Positions 11,816-22,953 are shown, counted from the first letter of the stretch. The stretch: 64,000 nucleotides of DNA from Dryomyza anilis (GCA_951804985.1 OX638131.1:89850349-89914348); one strand, 5' to 3'. Numbers and translations: made by a program. The notes: generated by a model from the letters alone, not told the origin.

Positions 11816-12320
11816 TGTTACGAAAATTCAGTCTACGGAAAACTGTTCTACGAGTTCGTATCGCTGGATTGTGTACAAAATAAAAACACTCTTATGTTTG
11901 GTTTAAATTATAACAGTTAACTTTATTTATTCACTTTAATAAACAACTTTACTAATAATAAATTCTAACAACTGCTGCATGTCCCCAATTTAACTTGACA
12001 TTGATCACACGAGATGCACTCGACCACTTTCCAATCACTACTGAAGTGCTGTACCTCTGATGCGTCCCCCTTATATACAGCATGCATCAGTTCGACACGT
12101 TTCGACAAGCTTTGACTTGCTTCGAGAACCTTCTACTCGTTTCGTGAATGACGCATGCTATTGGCATCTCATTCGCACTAATGTGTTTTAATGCGCTGAT
12201 CTTCGCTGAATGATCTTCCGTCTCTTTCTAACACATTGCTTAGTGCTCAGAATTGTCTTGCGTCTCATTTATTATTGTTGAATGCTTGCACAGTGGGGCA
12301 AATTACCTCTTTTCGTAACA
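11816..12320 (-). mobile_element. Solo LTR, 505 bp, with 4-bp target duplication ATAC
   Basis: Starts TGTTACGAAAA and ends TTTTCGTAACA, with TG...CA termini. Both sides carry ATAC (11812-11815, 12321-12324), a 4-bp duplication as made by many Ty3/gypsy-type integrases. On the minus strand a TATATAAG box (near 12072) precedes an AATAAA signal (near 11937) in U3-R order, so the LTR points left. No internal coding region is present: this is the remnant of LTR-LTR recombination. Confidence 0.85.
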
Positions 12321-12600
12321 ATACAATGAAATGATATTTTTGTATTAAACAATATATTGTTACAATTTTGGGCCAAAAACGTGTCAAATCCAGCAGTTTA
12401 AATACGTCTTTAAGCCAAGTTACTTGGAAAATTTAAATTTTTCTTTGCAAACCCAATAATACGTACATATTTTACAAAATAGAATTTTCTTAAAGAAACA
12501 ATCGCAAAATTGGCATATTAAAATAGTTTTTATTGATTTTCCAGCAAATCAAAAAAATGGACTTAACCCTTTTTTGCACCGAACCCTTCATTTCCAGATT

Positions 12601-13719
12601 TAGAGTAACCATGTTTTGAAGCTATGATAATGATATGATAATGATAATTTTCATATTGGATATAGACGATGACTGATATTTAAATCTAATAATATTATTT
12701 GGAGAAAATATTTTTGAAAACTTGGTTACATTTATTATTTAGCTTCTGTGAGAATTATAAATAAGTACATAAAATATTTCATTATATATTAATTTTTTTG
12801 TAATATATTGTATTAAATTAGTACATTTAAAATTTAATACCTCCTAAAATCAAAACATTTTAATTGTAGGGTTGCATACATGGGGTTTATTCAATTTCAT
12901 GTATGTCTGCCATTCAACTAAAACGAAACCCACAAGTTTTTCCAAACATACCGGCGTCACGCAGACAGGAAGCGAGTGAAAAGCAATTATCAGGTGTCAA
13001 AATGCATATTATCAGGGTACAGTTTTCATAAAGCCTTCAAGGTAGCCGAAAAGTAAGGAAAGAACTAAATGGAATAACCCTTGCTTTGGGAAGCATACTC
13101 GAAAACTACTACAAAACTTTTTGTACTTTTAATCCCTACACTTTTTTTGTTGTTCTGATTGCTGCTCTATTTTGTGCTGCGAAATTATAAAAGCATAAAA
13201 ATGATTTGTGGTGAACATGCATTGGCACGCAATATGCGATGGTGCCCGGATATCCTTGTTGCTAGCTTTCTTGTTCCTTTTGGCTCGGTTGTTTGGCACA
13301 GTCGTTGTTGTTCGGCAGTTTGCTGCTCTTGTTTTTGTCGTTGCTATTGTTTTTGTTATTGGCTGTTATTTGCAAGTGTTGTCTTCAGCGCGCCACCTGA
13401 CGTTTGAATTATTGTTGAACATTTCGCGGGGTTGCTTGCCGCAGCCGCCAATAGGTGGCGCTGTCTCGTGCCAGTCGCAATCAGGCACCGCCACTGACAC
13501 TGCGTTCGCCATAAACAAGACACGTTGCAAAGTTGTGAAGTTTTCAACAAGAAAGGCGCATTTTTTTTAATACATAAAAAAAAAAAAAGAATCAAGAATG
13601 TATCACGCATTGACGAAGGTTTTTACAAATTTGCATTGAATTTTTCACAAAATAATGATAGAAAATAAACAGAAAATTTGGTGGTAAGATAATAATCTAT
13701 ATGTTTAAAAATTAAACTT
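12601..13719. other. Unique non-coding stretch
   Basis: AT-rich, then a GC-richer part at 13200-13540 with frames of 82-120 codons on two frames of the + strand and one of 84 on the other strand. None shows a recognisable domain, and the mutual overlap argues against coding. It may be conserved non-coding DNA or an old repeat. Confidence 0.4.
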
Positions 13720-14792
13720 AATAAATTAATAAATAAATTAATATATATAAATAAATTAATATCTATTAGAATATACTTACTTAAATGGCCTTTACAACCG
13801 TGGGTCGGTTTTGGCAGCTGAGATGAAGCCGCGCCAGTCGGATCTGCTTTGCACGCGCTGACGCCTGTTAGAAATACAAAGCGTTGCCAGGTTGTCCTCA
13901 ACTTGGTCTTTCCAACTCAAATTTGAACGCCCTCTTCTACGCAGTCCACCTTCGAGCCTCGATTCAAGCACCTACTTAGCTGGAGTGTTTTCATCTATTC
14001 GTTCGACATGACCTAGCCAGCGAAGCCGCTGGATCTTGATGCGCTTGACTATGTCAATGTCGTCGAATAACTCATACAGCTCGTGGTTCATCCTGATTCG
14101 ATACTCGCTAGCAAAGCAGATAGGGCCAAAGATTTTACGGAGAATCTTTCTCTCGAACGCTCCCAGTACTCTCTCATCGGTGGAGGCCAGCGTCCATGTT
14201 TCTGCACCATAAAGTAGTACGGGCATGATGAGTGACTTGTAGAGCGTTATTTTTGTACGGCGAGAGAGGGCTCTGCTTCTCAATTGCCTACTTAGCCCAA
14301 AGTAGCACCTGTTTTATCTCCAGGTTGACGTCGTTGTTGCTGTTTACGCTGGATCCCAAATAGAAGAAGTCCTTCACAATGTCGAACTTGTGGGTGTCAA
14401 AATCAGCTTTTTGTCCAAGACGCACGGACTATTTTTTGCTTGTTGACACAAGGAACTTCGTCTTGTCCTCGTTCACCGCTAGACCCACTCGACGCGACTC
14501 TTTCTCCAATCTAGAGAATGCTGTGCTGACTGCTCGTGTCTCCTCCCAATGATATCAATATAGTCAACATATGCGAGCAGCAAGACACTTTTGTTGAGGA
14601 TAGTGCCGCTTTGACGGAGTTCGGCAGCTCGAACTATTTTCTCCATCAATAAGTTAAAAAAGTCGCACGGTATGAAATGGCTCAGGGTCATCCTGCAAAG
14701 CCTTATAAGTTTCGTAGGTATACCGAACTCAGACATTGCGGAGTATAATCGTTTCCTTATCGGAGTGTCGAAGGCGGCTTTATAGTCGACTA
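13720..14792 (-). pseudogene. Non-LTR retrotransposon 3' half (RTE-like endonuclease-RT), decayed
   Basis: Reads right to left. It opens in RT motif A (VDYKAAFDTP near 14780), then SEFGIPTKLIRLCRMTL, then a broken palm motif YVDYIDI near 14560 where active enzymes have YADD. Downstream is MPVLLYGAETWTL, the linker FERKILRKIFGPIC, then RIKIQRLRWLGHVERID and the C-terminal SQLPKPTHG region near 13800. The order matches the 3' half of RTE-type endonuclease-RT polyproteins; the clade is from memory. Frameshifts and stops interrupt it repeatedly. The 3' end runs into short AATAAATT repeats at 13720-13780. The N-terminal endonuclease is absent. Confidence 0.8.
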
Positions 14793-14879
14793 ATAAATTA
14801 GAATATAGTTGAATTTAAACTCAAATGTAATTTTAATTTTAAATATAATTCAAATACTTATAGTGATCTTCCCTAAGTA

Positions 14880-15005
14880 CACAGAAAAAAAAATCTTCAA
14901 TATGATAATTTATTCATAAATATTATGAATTTTTTCACCAACTACCAGATTCATCATATTGATACCACCGTTCATTAAATGACATATTATTGAATGAATT
15001 CAATA
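14880..15005 (+). repeat. Family D MITE-like repeat, left part, interrupted by mariner
   Basis: Starts CACAGAAAAAAAAATC after a TA and carries ACTACCAGATTCATCA. The sequence resumes at 16290 after the mariner insertion with AATATTCAATACAATGA, the phrase that follows at the same place in the 6770 copy. Confidence 0.65.
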
Positions 15006-15009
15006 TAAA

Positions 15010-16289
15010 GGGTTTCAACAGGGACGCTACAAAAGTAAAGCGACAGGGACAGCAAACGACGCCATTTTTCTTCCCGCTCTTTTGACATTTCTCTTCAGTA
15101 AGGTTTGTCATTTCATAATGGAAAGATATACGAGCCAATAACGAGTCGAAATTATTAAAATTTACTACCGAAATTCGGAGTCAGTGGCCTCAACGTTAAG
15201 AGCGCTACGTCCAATTTATGGTCGTCATAATCGTCCTAGCAGATCAACAATTGAGCATCTAGTGGAAAATTTTGAATCCACAGACACAGTACAAAATGTT
15301 CTTGTGCCAGTGAGACAAAGAAGTGCCCGTAGTGTCGAGAATATTGCTATCGCTGAGACTTCAGTTGAAGAAAGCCCAAATGTGTCTCTCACACGTCGTT
15401 CTCAAGCGTTGGGCATCTCTGTGACGTCCTTGTGGCGAATTTTGCGAAAGGATCTTGGCTACATCCTTACAAAATCAAATTGACGCAAGAACTGAAGCCG
15501 CTTGACTACCAGAAGCGTCGTATGTTCGTGAATTGGGCTGAGCAACAACTTGAAAATGATTCGGATTTTCATCGAAAAATCATCTTCAGCGATGATGCTC
15601 ATTTCTGGCTGAATGGCTTCGTCAATAAACAAAATATGCGTTATTGGTCAGACAGTAATCCACACGTTCTCCATGAGTCATCATAGCATCCCGAAAAAAT
15701 TACGGTTTGGTGCGGTTTATGGGCCGGCGGCGTCATTGGGCCGTACTTCTTCCGTGATGATCAAGACCGGCACGTTACTGTGAATGGGAATCGCTACCGT
15801 TCAATGATAACCGAATATTTTTGGCCCCTATTGGATAATATGGACTTGGAGGACATGTGGTTCCAACAGGACTGCGCCATAAGCCACACAGCGAATGCCA
15901 CAATCAATTTATTGGAAACCAAGTTTGTAGAACGTGTTATCTCACGAAATGGTCCAGTCGATTAGCCGCCTCGGTCGTGCGATTTGACGCCGTTTGACTA
16001 TTTCCTGTGGGGCTACGTCAAGTCTATGGTCTATGCCAACAAGCCTGCGACGATTGATGAACTTCGTACGAATATCGAACGTGAAATTGCAGCAGTATCG
16101 GCCGATTTATGCTTGAAAACCGTCGAAAATTGGGTTCAGCGTCTGGACTTCTGCAAGCGTGCCCGTGGTGGCCATGCAAAAGAAATCGAGTTCCATACAT
16201 AATGGCATCGAACGTTCTTTTACAGGAATAAAGAATTTCATTGATATCCAAAACAGTTTTTGTTTTATTTTGTAGCGCTCTTATTGAAA
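15010..16289 (+). pseudogene. rosa-type (DD41D) mariner transposon, dead copy
   Basis: A nearly full-length mariner-family element. Imperfect inverted ends are TTTCAACAGGGACGCTACAA at the left and TTTTGTAGCGCTCTTATTGA at the right. The start is ATG at 15118 and the stop at 16200-16202, about 360 codons. N-terminal helix-turn-helix sequence is followed by catalytic Asp in IIFSDDAHFW, Asp in FQQDCAISH, and a third Asp in PFDYFLWG. There are 41 residues between the last two if the stop counts as a residue, giving DD41D, the spacing known for the rosa group. Inactivating changes: TAA at codon 8 (CAA in the related 45.9 kb sequence), a frameshift near 15455, TAG near 15684 and TAG near 15963 (probably from TGG). 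It sits inside a family D repeat. Confidence 0.88.
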
Positions 16290-16730
16290 CAAAATATTCA
16301 ATACAATGATTTTTAATTGTCATATTGATGAATTTTTTCATAATATTTTTTCAAAAAAATTACAAAATTATTCGACAAAATTTTATTAATTTGTTCGAAA
16401 AAAATTTTATTCGACATTTTTTTTTTTAATTTTCGAAAAAAAAATTGTTCAAAAAAAATATATTTATTAATAAAAAATTATATTTATAAAAAAAATATTT
16501 TCGAAAAAAAAATTGTTCGAAAAAAAAATATTTCGAAAAACATGTTTGTCTTTCAAAAACATATTTTTTATAAATATAACTTTTTATTAATAAAAAGTTG
16601 TAATTATTATAAATAATTATAGTTACCAAGCGCTCATCATATTTATGATAGCAATCATAACATTGATGGCGTTAGTCATTAATATTATGAATGGTTCTTC
16701 ATTATGATGTACATTTTTCTGTGTGTACAG
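16290..16730 (+). repeat. Family D MITE-like repeat, right part
   Basis: Continuation of the copy begun at 14880, with the A/T tract, AACATTGATGGCGTTAGTCA and the end ACATTTTTCTGTG. The centre is shorter than in the 40645 copy. Confidence 0.65.
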
Positions 16731-16990
16731 AGAAAATGAGAACGTAGATCGTAAAGGTTTTTAAATTTTTAAGTGATGTCGCTAAATAATTTTATTAATC
16801 TCTATTAATATTTGTTTATTATAATTGGAAGACATTGATAAAGCTTCTTTATTTGATGTCCGATACATTGGAAAAGATATATTAAACGCCAAACCTTTTC
16901 AACGATATATAAAACTTGATGATCGGACATCAGTTAACTAAATTACAAAGGTTATACTTGAATAAACGAACATGCAAAACATCCTGCTAT

Positions 16991-18014
16991 CCTTCTTTCT
17001 TTTTTTCCTTCTTTCCTTCTTTCCTTCTTTCCTTCTTTCCTTCTTTCCTTCTTTCCTTCTTTCCTTCTTTCCTTCTTTCCTTCTTTCCTTCTTTCCTTCT
17101 TTTCTTCTTTCCTTCTTTCCTTCTTTCCTTCTTTCCTTCTTTCCTTCTTTCCTTCTTTCCTTCTTTCCTTCTTTCCTTCTTTCCTTCTTTCCTTCTTTCC
17201 TTCTTTCCTTCTTTCCTTCTTTCCTTCTTTCCTTCTTTCCTTCTTTCCTTCTTTCCTTCTTTCCTTCTTTCCTTCTTTCCTTCTTTCCTTCTTTCCTTCT
17301 TTCCTTCTTTCCTTCTTTCCTTCTTTCCTTCTTTCCTTCTTTCCTTCTTTCCTTCTTTCCTTCTTTCCTTCTTTTCTTCTTTCCTTCTTTCCTTCTTTCC
17401 TTCTTTCCTTCTTTCCTTCTTTCCTTCTTTCCTTCTTTCCTTCTTTCCTTCTTTCCTTCTTTCCTTCTTTCCTTCTTTCCTTCTTTCCTTCTTTCCTTCT
17501 TTCCTTCTTTCCTTCTTTCCTTCTTTCCTTCTTTCCTTCTTTCCTTCTTTCCTTCTTTCCTTCTTTCCTTCTTTCCTTCTTTCCTTCTTTCCTTCTTTCC
17601 TTCTTTCCTTCTTTCCTTCTTTCCTTCTTTCCTTCTTTCCTTCTTTCCTTCTTTCCTTCTTTCCTTCTTTCCTTCTTTCCTTCTTTCCTTCTTTCCTTCT
17701 TTCCTTCTTTCCTTCTTTCCTTCTTTCCTTCTTTCCTTCTTTCCTTCTTTCCTTCTTTCCTTCTTTCCTTCTTTCCTTCTTTCCTTCTTTCCTTCTTTCC
17801 TTCTTTCCTTCTTTCCTTCTTTCCTTCTTTCCTTCTTTCCTTCTTTCCTTCTTTCCTTCTTTCCTTCTTTCCTTCTTTCCTTCTTTCCTTCTTTCCTTCT
17901 TTCCTTCTTTCCTTCTTTCCTTCTTTCCTTCTTTCCTTCTTTCCTTCTTTCCTTCTTTCCTTCTTTCCTTCTTTCCTTCTTTCCTTCATTCCTTCTGTCC
18001 TTCTTTCCTTCTTT
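16991..18014. repeat. 1.0 kb polypyrimidine array, 8-bp unit TTCTTTCC
   Basis: About 128 head-to-tail copies of TTCTTTCC, nearly homogeneous. Exceptions are CTTTT variants near 17101 and 17373 and a degenerate right end (TTCATTCCTTCTGTCC). All pyrimidine on the + strand. The 360-codon open frames across it on both strands (FFPSFLLS and KKERRKEG repeats) simply follow from a stop-free 8-bp unit. Confidence 0.97.
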
Positions 18015-19110
18015 AATTTTTCACCAAATATCAACATTTTATTATTTTTTGTATTAGTCACAGAGCAGACTTATCTTATACAACAAGAAAAAGAAATTAA
18101 ACTGAGAACCGTGAATATTAGGCACATAGCGGTAGAAAAATATCAAATTATTTAAAAATATGTTTGATTGCAAAAGCACAAAATATGACTCTTTGAAATT
18201 CTGCCAAAAAGTACTTTAATTTCCATCCATTAAAAAAATCTTTTCATGAACGTGAAATGGGCAACACTAAATTGGCTGAAATTTATATCGCCCTCGCAAT
18301 ATAACAAAAAAAAACAGCACTTAAGCATAGAGGGCACAACAACAAGAAGAACTCAACATGCAATGCGGTAATTTGCCAGGAATTCATTTCTTGCGATTCG
18401 CTGCGGTAACCCGACGGGACCCTCTATTAACGGTTGTCGAAATTAATTTTAAACTATACTCGATGTAGAGACTGCAACAACCTCAATAACAACAACAAAG
18501 AGAATTGCTACCATAAGAGCAAATTTGTAAATAATATAAAAACGTAAAACTTGTGGATTTCTTTGCATAAACGGTACCATCATAAATACCGTCTTTTGAA
18601 CAATTTTTATTTTTACATGAAATCGATGGGCTGCATAAAATAATTTTTCTCTACTTTAACAGTTTTATTAGTGTCGTAATTTTTACAATAAAAAAATATG
18701 TTTCATGATTTTAATTTTGTTCCGACGTTGTAAATGCGTTTAGAACTTAATTAGTGCAACTTTATAATATAATTTTGCACGTTTATTGAATAGTAGTAAA
18801 TTTCTCTATTCAACAAAACGATAACAAAATATTTGCCATAGACATTCCATGCTTCAATTCTATATAATTTAATTTTGAATGTTTACTCTTTTTTTTCTAT
18901 TACGTAACGTTTTTAAGAAGATTGCTACCGATATTTTTTGATCTTTTCAGCCCTTTTAGAATAAAAAAAAATTAGATCAATAGACAACTATTTTTCCTAA
19001 TATCAGTAACGAAAATTCCTTTTAATTGTGAAGACTAGTACAGTTAGTTATATCTAATCTTGAAAGGTTCAAATTTGTTAGACAATAGATGAATTTTTTA
19101 GACTGTAATG
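18015..19110. other. Unique non-coding stretch with a TIR-element remnant
   Basis: Mostly unique, GC-richer around 18360-18450. About 18800-18990 (TTGCCATAGACATTCCATGC and following) resembles an inverted end of the 22954-25125 element and looks like a single-ended remnant. No coding support. Confidence 0.45.
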
Positions 19111-19111
19111 T

Positions 19112-20648
19112 TAAAAAATTCATTTTTTCACTAAAATTAAATTAAAACTAAAGCACTGCAAATTAAATTTTTTCACAAAAAATTCATTTTTTACTATAAA
19201 ATCAAATTTTTCACTAAAATTTAAATTTTTCACTAAAAATTCAATTTTTCACTAAAAATTCAATTTTTCACTAAAAATTCAATTTTTCACTAAAAAAATT
19301 CAATATTTCACAAAAAATTCAATTTTTCCCTAAAAATTATTTTTTTCACTAAAATTTCAATTTTACACTAAAAAAAATCAAATTTTCTCAAAAAAATCAA
19401 ATTTTCACTAAAAATTCAATTTTTACTAAAAATTCTATTTTTCACTAAAAATTAAATTTTTCACTAAAAAATTCAATTTATCACTAAGAATTCAATTTTT
19501 TATTGAAATTTCAATTTTTCACAAAAAATTAAATTTTTTACTAAAAATTTAATTTACACTAAAAATTCAATTTTTCACTAAAAATCAATTTTTTACTAAA
19601 AATTGAATTTTTCACTAAAAATTGAATTTTTCACTAAAAATTGAATTTTTCACTAAAAATTGAATTTTTCACTAAAAATTGAATTTTTCACTAAAAATTG
19701 AATTTTTCACTAAAAATTGAATTTTTCACTAAAAATTGAATTTTTCACTAAAAATTGAATTTTTCACTAAAAATTGAATTTTTCACTAAAAATTGAATTT
19801 TTCACTAAAAATTGAATTTTTCACTAAAAATTGAATTTTTCACTAAAAATTCAATTTTTCACTAAAAACTCAATTTTTAACTAAGAGTTCTATTTTTCAC
19901 TAAAAATTCAATTTTTCACTAAAAATTCAAATTTTCACTAAAAATTCAAATTTTCACTAAAAATTCAATTTTTCACTAAAAATTCAATTTTTCACTAAAA
20001 ATTCAATTTTTCACTAAAAATTCAATTTTTCACTAAAAATTCAATTTTTCACTAAAAATTCAATTTTTCACTAAAAATTTAATTTTTCACTACAAATTCA
20101 ATTTTTCACTACAAATTCAATTTTTCACTAAAAATTCAATTTTTCACTAAAAATTCAATTTTTCACTAAAAATTCAATTTTTCACTAAAAATTCAATTTT
20201 TCACTAAAAATTCAATTTTTCACTAAAAATTCAATTTTTCACTAAAAATTCAATTTTTCACTAAAAATTCAATTTTTCACTAAAAATTCAATTTTTCACT
20301 AAAAATTCAATTTTTTACTAAAAATTCAAATTTTCACTAAAAATTCAATTTTTCACTAAAAATACAATTTTTCACTAAAAATTCAATTTTTCACTAAAAA
20401 TTCAATTTTTCACTAAAAATTCAATTTTTCACTAAAAATTCAATTTTTCACTAAAAATTCCATTTTTCACTAAAAATTCCATTTTTCACTAAAAATTCAA
20501 TTTTTCACTAAAAATTCAATATTTCACTAAAAATTCAAATTTTCACTAAAAATTCAATTTTTCACTAAAAATCCAATTTTTAGTAAAAATTCAATTTTAC
20601 ACTAAAAATTAAATTTTACACTAAAAATTAAATTTTTCACTAAAAATC
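19112..20648. repeat. Minisatellite of a 19-bp quasi-palindromic unit
   Basis: About 80 copies of CACTAAAAATTCAATTTTT. The left third is degenerate. Units from about 19602 to 19845 (13 in a row) read TTGAA where the others read TTCAA, and the right part is again TTCAA with sparse variants. Each unit contains AAAAATTSAATTTTT, a 15-mer palindrome apart from its central base, and TTTTTCACTAAAAA, a second short stem. Confidence 0.95.
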
Positions 20649-20949
20649 ACTAATTGGACATTCATCATTTAAAATATAAAACAACTATTTTTATATTTCT
20701 GCAAACATATCTCAGCCCCCTGACCCACCCCAATACTTTAGCCATATTGCAAGAATTCAACACAAAACATGCCCCTACTAAACACGTTTCATTCATAAGT
20801 TTCTGTACTCTCACGAAATTCACCAGTGGAGAAGTTGAAGAAAAATGTATATTATTTACTCTCAATTTTGTAGTATTCAATATGAGAGCGTTAAAAATGT
20901 GAGAGTATTCAAAAAAGAGAATCACGCTTGAAAAAGCGCAAAGTGGCAG
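20649..20949. other. Non-coding stretch
   Basis: Overlapping frames of 82 and 86 codons on opposite strands have no recognisable domain. Nothing further is seen. Confidence 0.35.
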
Positions 20950-21380
20950 CTCACGTGGTCAAAGGAAAAACTGATTTACTCACCACAAAAACAATCTGAC
21001 GCCACAGAAATACACACGCTCATGGTGGGGAGTGAAGAGCGAAAGTACCCCCCCAAACACACACTCACAGACGCACTCACACACAAACACTTAGTAACGA
21101 AAAATCACAGTTGTCTGATTCGTCCTGTCGTGTCGACGACGTCTCGCAGCATTAGTCAATGCGCTTCGTACAACATCGTTGTACCATTGTAGCTGTGCCG
21201 ATAAAATCGCACACGAGGACAACGACGACAGTCTCACACGAGTGGTCGACGAACAGTTTACACTTTAGTCGTTTGTTGTCGTTGGTAGCGTGCGGTCGTG
21301 GCTGCTTGCGTAGTACTATTTTCTCTGAACGAAATAAAACGTGTAAAGCAGTTTTGAAAAAATTTAAAAAAAGATAAAAT
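20950..21380 (+). promoter_or_regulatory. GC-richer candidate promoter/5'UTR region
   Basis: A sharp rise in GC and in CG dinucleotides (GTGTCGACGACGTCTCGCAG near 21131) within AT-rich DNA, with CACACA and ACGACGACAG runs like those in fly 5' leaders. It is followed by a long A/T-rich, TTGTTGTT-containing stretch. It lies about 18 kb upstream of the first coding exon of the DIP gene on the same strand, so it may be that gene's distal first exon. No donor site could be identified with confidence. Confidence 0.35.
21264..21300 (+). promoter_or_regulatory. Inr plus DPE core promoter candidate
   Basis: Initiator-like TTTAGTC with A at 21267 as +1 (one mismatch to TCAKTY), and GGTCGT at 21294-21299, exactly +28 to +33, where the Drosophila downstream promoter element RGWYVT lies. 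No TATA box is evident upstream, as is usual for DPE promoters. The spacing is seen; activity is inferred. Confidence 0.4.
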
Positions 21381-22094
21381 TAATAAAAAAAGTATTTTAA
21401 AATTATATTAGAACTAAAGTTTGCTGCTTTCAGCAACAGTTCAAGTGGCGCATACAAAAAAAAAAGGTTTCGAACATCAAGAGGAAATTTGCGCAATTAA
21501 CAAATAGTTTGTTAATACTAAAATAGCAAAAACAACGTTTATAGCGTGTTTTTAAGCGTGTTTATTATTTTTTGTTGTTATCCATTCGACCGGGTCGTTG
21601 TTTTTGTTGTTGGCAATTGTGTTCGGTCCACGTTTTAATGGTCATTTCGTGCTTTTTGTAATTATAAACGCGTGGTTCTGCGAATTTTTGTTATTATTAC
21701 TATAATTTTTTTTTTTTTTTGTTGTGCAACAAAGTGATTTTTTCGGAATTTTTTGTTTTCACTTGGCTTAAATCAGAGTACACGAACTATATTGTTTGAG
21801 TGTAACGAATGCAACATAATTCATGTTGCATACTTTTAGGCGCATATAACTTTGTAAGTTTAGCAATAAAACTTTTTTATGTTTTTTTTTTATATATCAC
21901 ATTTTCAATTTCTTTTCGCAATTCCAATCTCCATATTCGAACAATTTTGTCGTATATACTGGGCACAAAACATCTTAGTACTCATTAATCTATATTCCGA
22001 ATAAAAAAGTAATTGAACTTTTACACCACACAACATCCATTCTGGACAGAAATCAAATTTTTGTATTACATACAAGAAAAATGTTTGGCAGATA
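21381..22094. other. AT-rich stretch, possible leader or intron
   Basis: Contains TTTTTGTTGTT runs, GGTCGTTG and a T13 run. No coding support. Confidence 0.35.
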
Positions 22095-22595
22095 TTTTTT
22101 AAAATAATGATGCCAATCGACAGGTGCTTTAAAATCAAACAATTAATGCCTTTACATCACTATTTTATCTTGCACCAATAAAGTTTTAGGGCAAAAAACC
22201 GAAAAGATTCGCCCTTTTGACATGACAAGATTTTCAATTTTTCCAATTTCTTCGTTTTTAGCTACAACTTTTTATTGGTGCAAGATAAATTAGTGATGTA
22301 AAGCGATTAATGATTTGTTTTTAAATCTTCTATCGATTGGTAGTAGATCAATGGTTAGTGCGTTGAACTGCAAGCCTAAAGATCCCCGGTGCAAGCCTGG
22401 ACTGGGGCTAACAACATCTTTTCATAGAAACATTTTTCTATAGGGCGCTACCTCTCGGCAGTAAATGACAAACCTACGAGAGTAAATAATAATTAATGAA
22501 TAAACTAAAATAACAGATAAAATTGAAAAAAACTAAATTTTAATAATTTTTAAAGATGCATATTCGCCCCTTTGGCATGATAGTGACGATATATA
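22095..22595. repeat. Family A repeat, partial copy around a SINE
   Basis: The left part (22095-22336) has GAAAAGATTCGCCCTTTTGA and CTATCGATTGG. The right part (22481-22595) has AATTAATGAATAAACTAAAA and CATTCGCCCC-like ATTCGCCCCTTTGG ending GTGACGATAT. The SINE fragment at 22337 separates them. Confidence 0.6.
22337..22480 (+). repeat. tRNA-headed SINE, copy 3, tail-truncated
   Basis: Head GATCAATGGTTAGTGCGTTG, B-box-like GGTGCAAGCCTG, then the shared GGGGCTAACAACATCTTTTC. It stops in ACCTACGAGAGTAAA, before the GGTGGGACC block and ATT tail. Confidence 0.75.
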
Positions 22596-22680
22596 CTTTT
22601 TCATACCGGAAATGCTTGCTTCTGTATGTTATAAACGGCGTACCAAACTGTATATACCCTTTCACTCTTAGTGTATGGTA
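22596..22680 (-). mobile_element. DINE-like element, 5' fragment
   Basis: The reverse complement reads AAGAGTGAAAGGGTATATAC, then a TTTGGTACGCCGTTT phrase and a CATTTCCGGTATG phrase, matching the first about 90 bp of the elements at 34008 and 35410. Confidence 0.7.
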
Positions 22681-22953
22681 TAGAACTAAGTTGCACTAAA
22701 TTTACCTTGATGAACCCTGTCAAACGTCCCTATATGCAGTTTGGCGAGTCTGCGTCAGGAGGAGTCACACACACACACAAAAATAAATATTTTTAACAAA
22801 AAAAAAAAATACCTTAGTCAGGTTTAATACATCATGTACATAGGGACAGAGATTTTTTGACATTCGTAGTCTAATTGTTCTTGATACTTGACCAGGTACA
22901 TATTATTGAATTGTTTTTCTGTCTGTTGAAAGGTTAACATAATCAGATCATTA

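Larger units (their letters stand above)
10463..12589. mobile_element. TIR DNA element with nested insertions
   Basis: Inverted ends GAAGGGTTTGGTGCAAAAAA (10463) and TTTTTTGCACCGAACCCTTC (ending 12589), one mismatch across 20 bases. Both sides are flanked by the direct repeat ATTTCCA (10453 and 12590), continuing as AATT against GATT. A target duplication of 7 bp or more fits hAT- or MULE-like elements, but no transposase remains. A non-LTR fragment, a hairpin and a solo LTR lie inside; without the two retroelements about 0.9 kb is left. Confidence 0.65.

Noticed and set aside
13159..13610. Coding exons in the GC-richer block (frames of 82-120 codons)
   Set aside because: Three frames on two strands overlap equally, none has a recognisable domain, and low-complexity V/C/F runs follow from GTT/TTG repeats.
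16916..18061. Open frames of 361-369 codons encoding FFPSFLLS or KKERRKEG repeats
   Set aside because: They are produced by the stop-free 8-bp TTCTTTCC unit, which is open in several frames on both strands. No start context, domain or splice structure.
19112..20648. CRISPR-like array
   Set aside because: Units are contiguous 19-mers without unique spacers, in a eukaryotic genome.
21159..21377. 72-codon protein in the promoter-like block
   Set aside because: Arg/Ser/Thr-rich from CG-rich leader sequence, without a domain; better explained as 5'UTR or promoter DNA.
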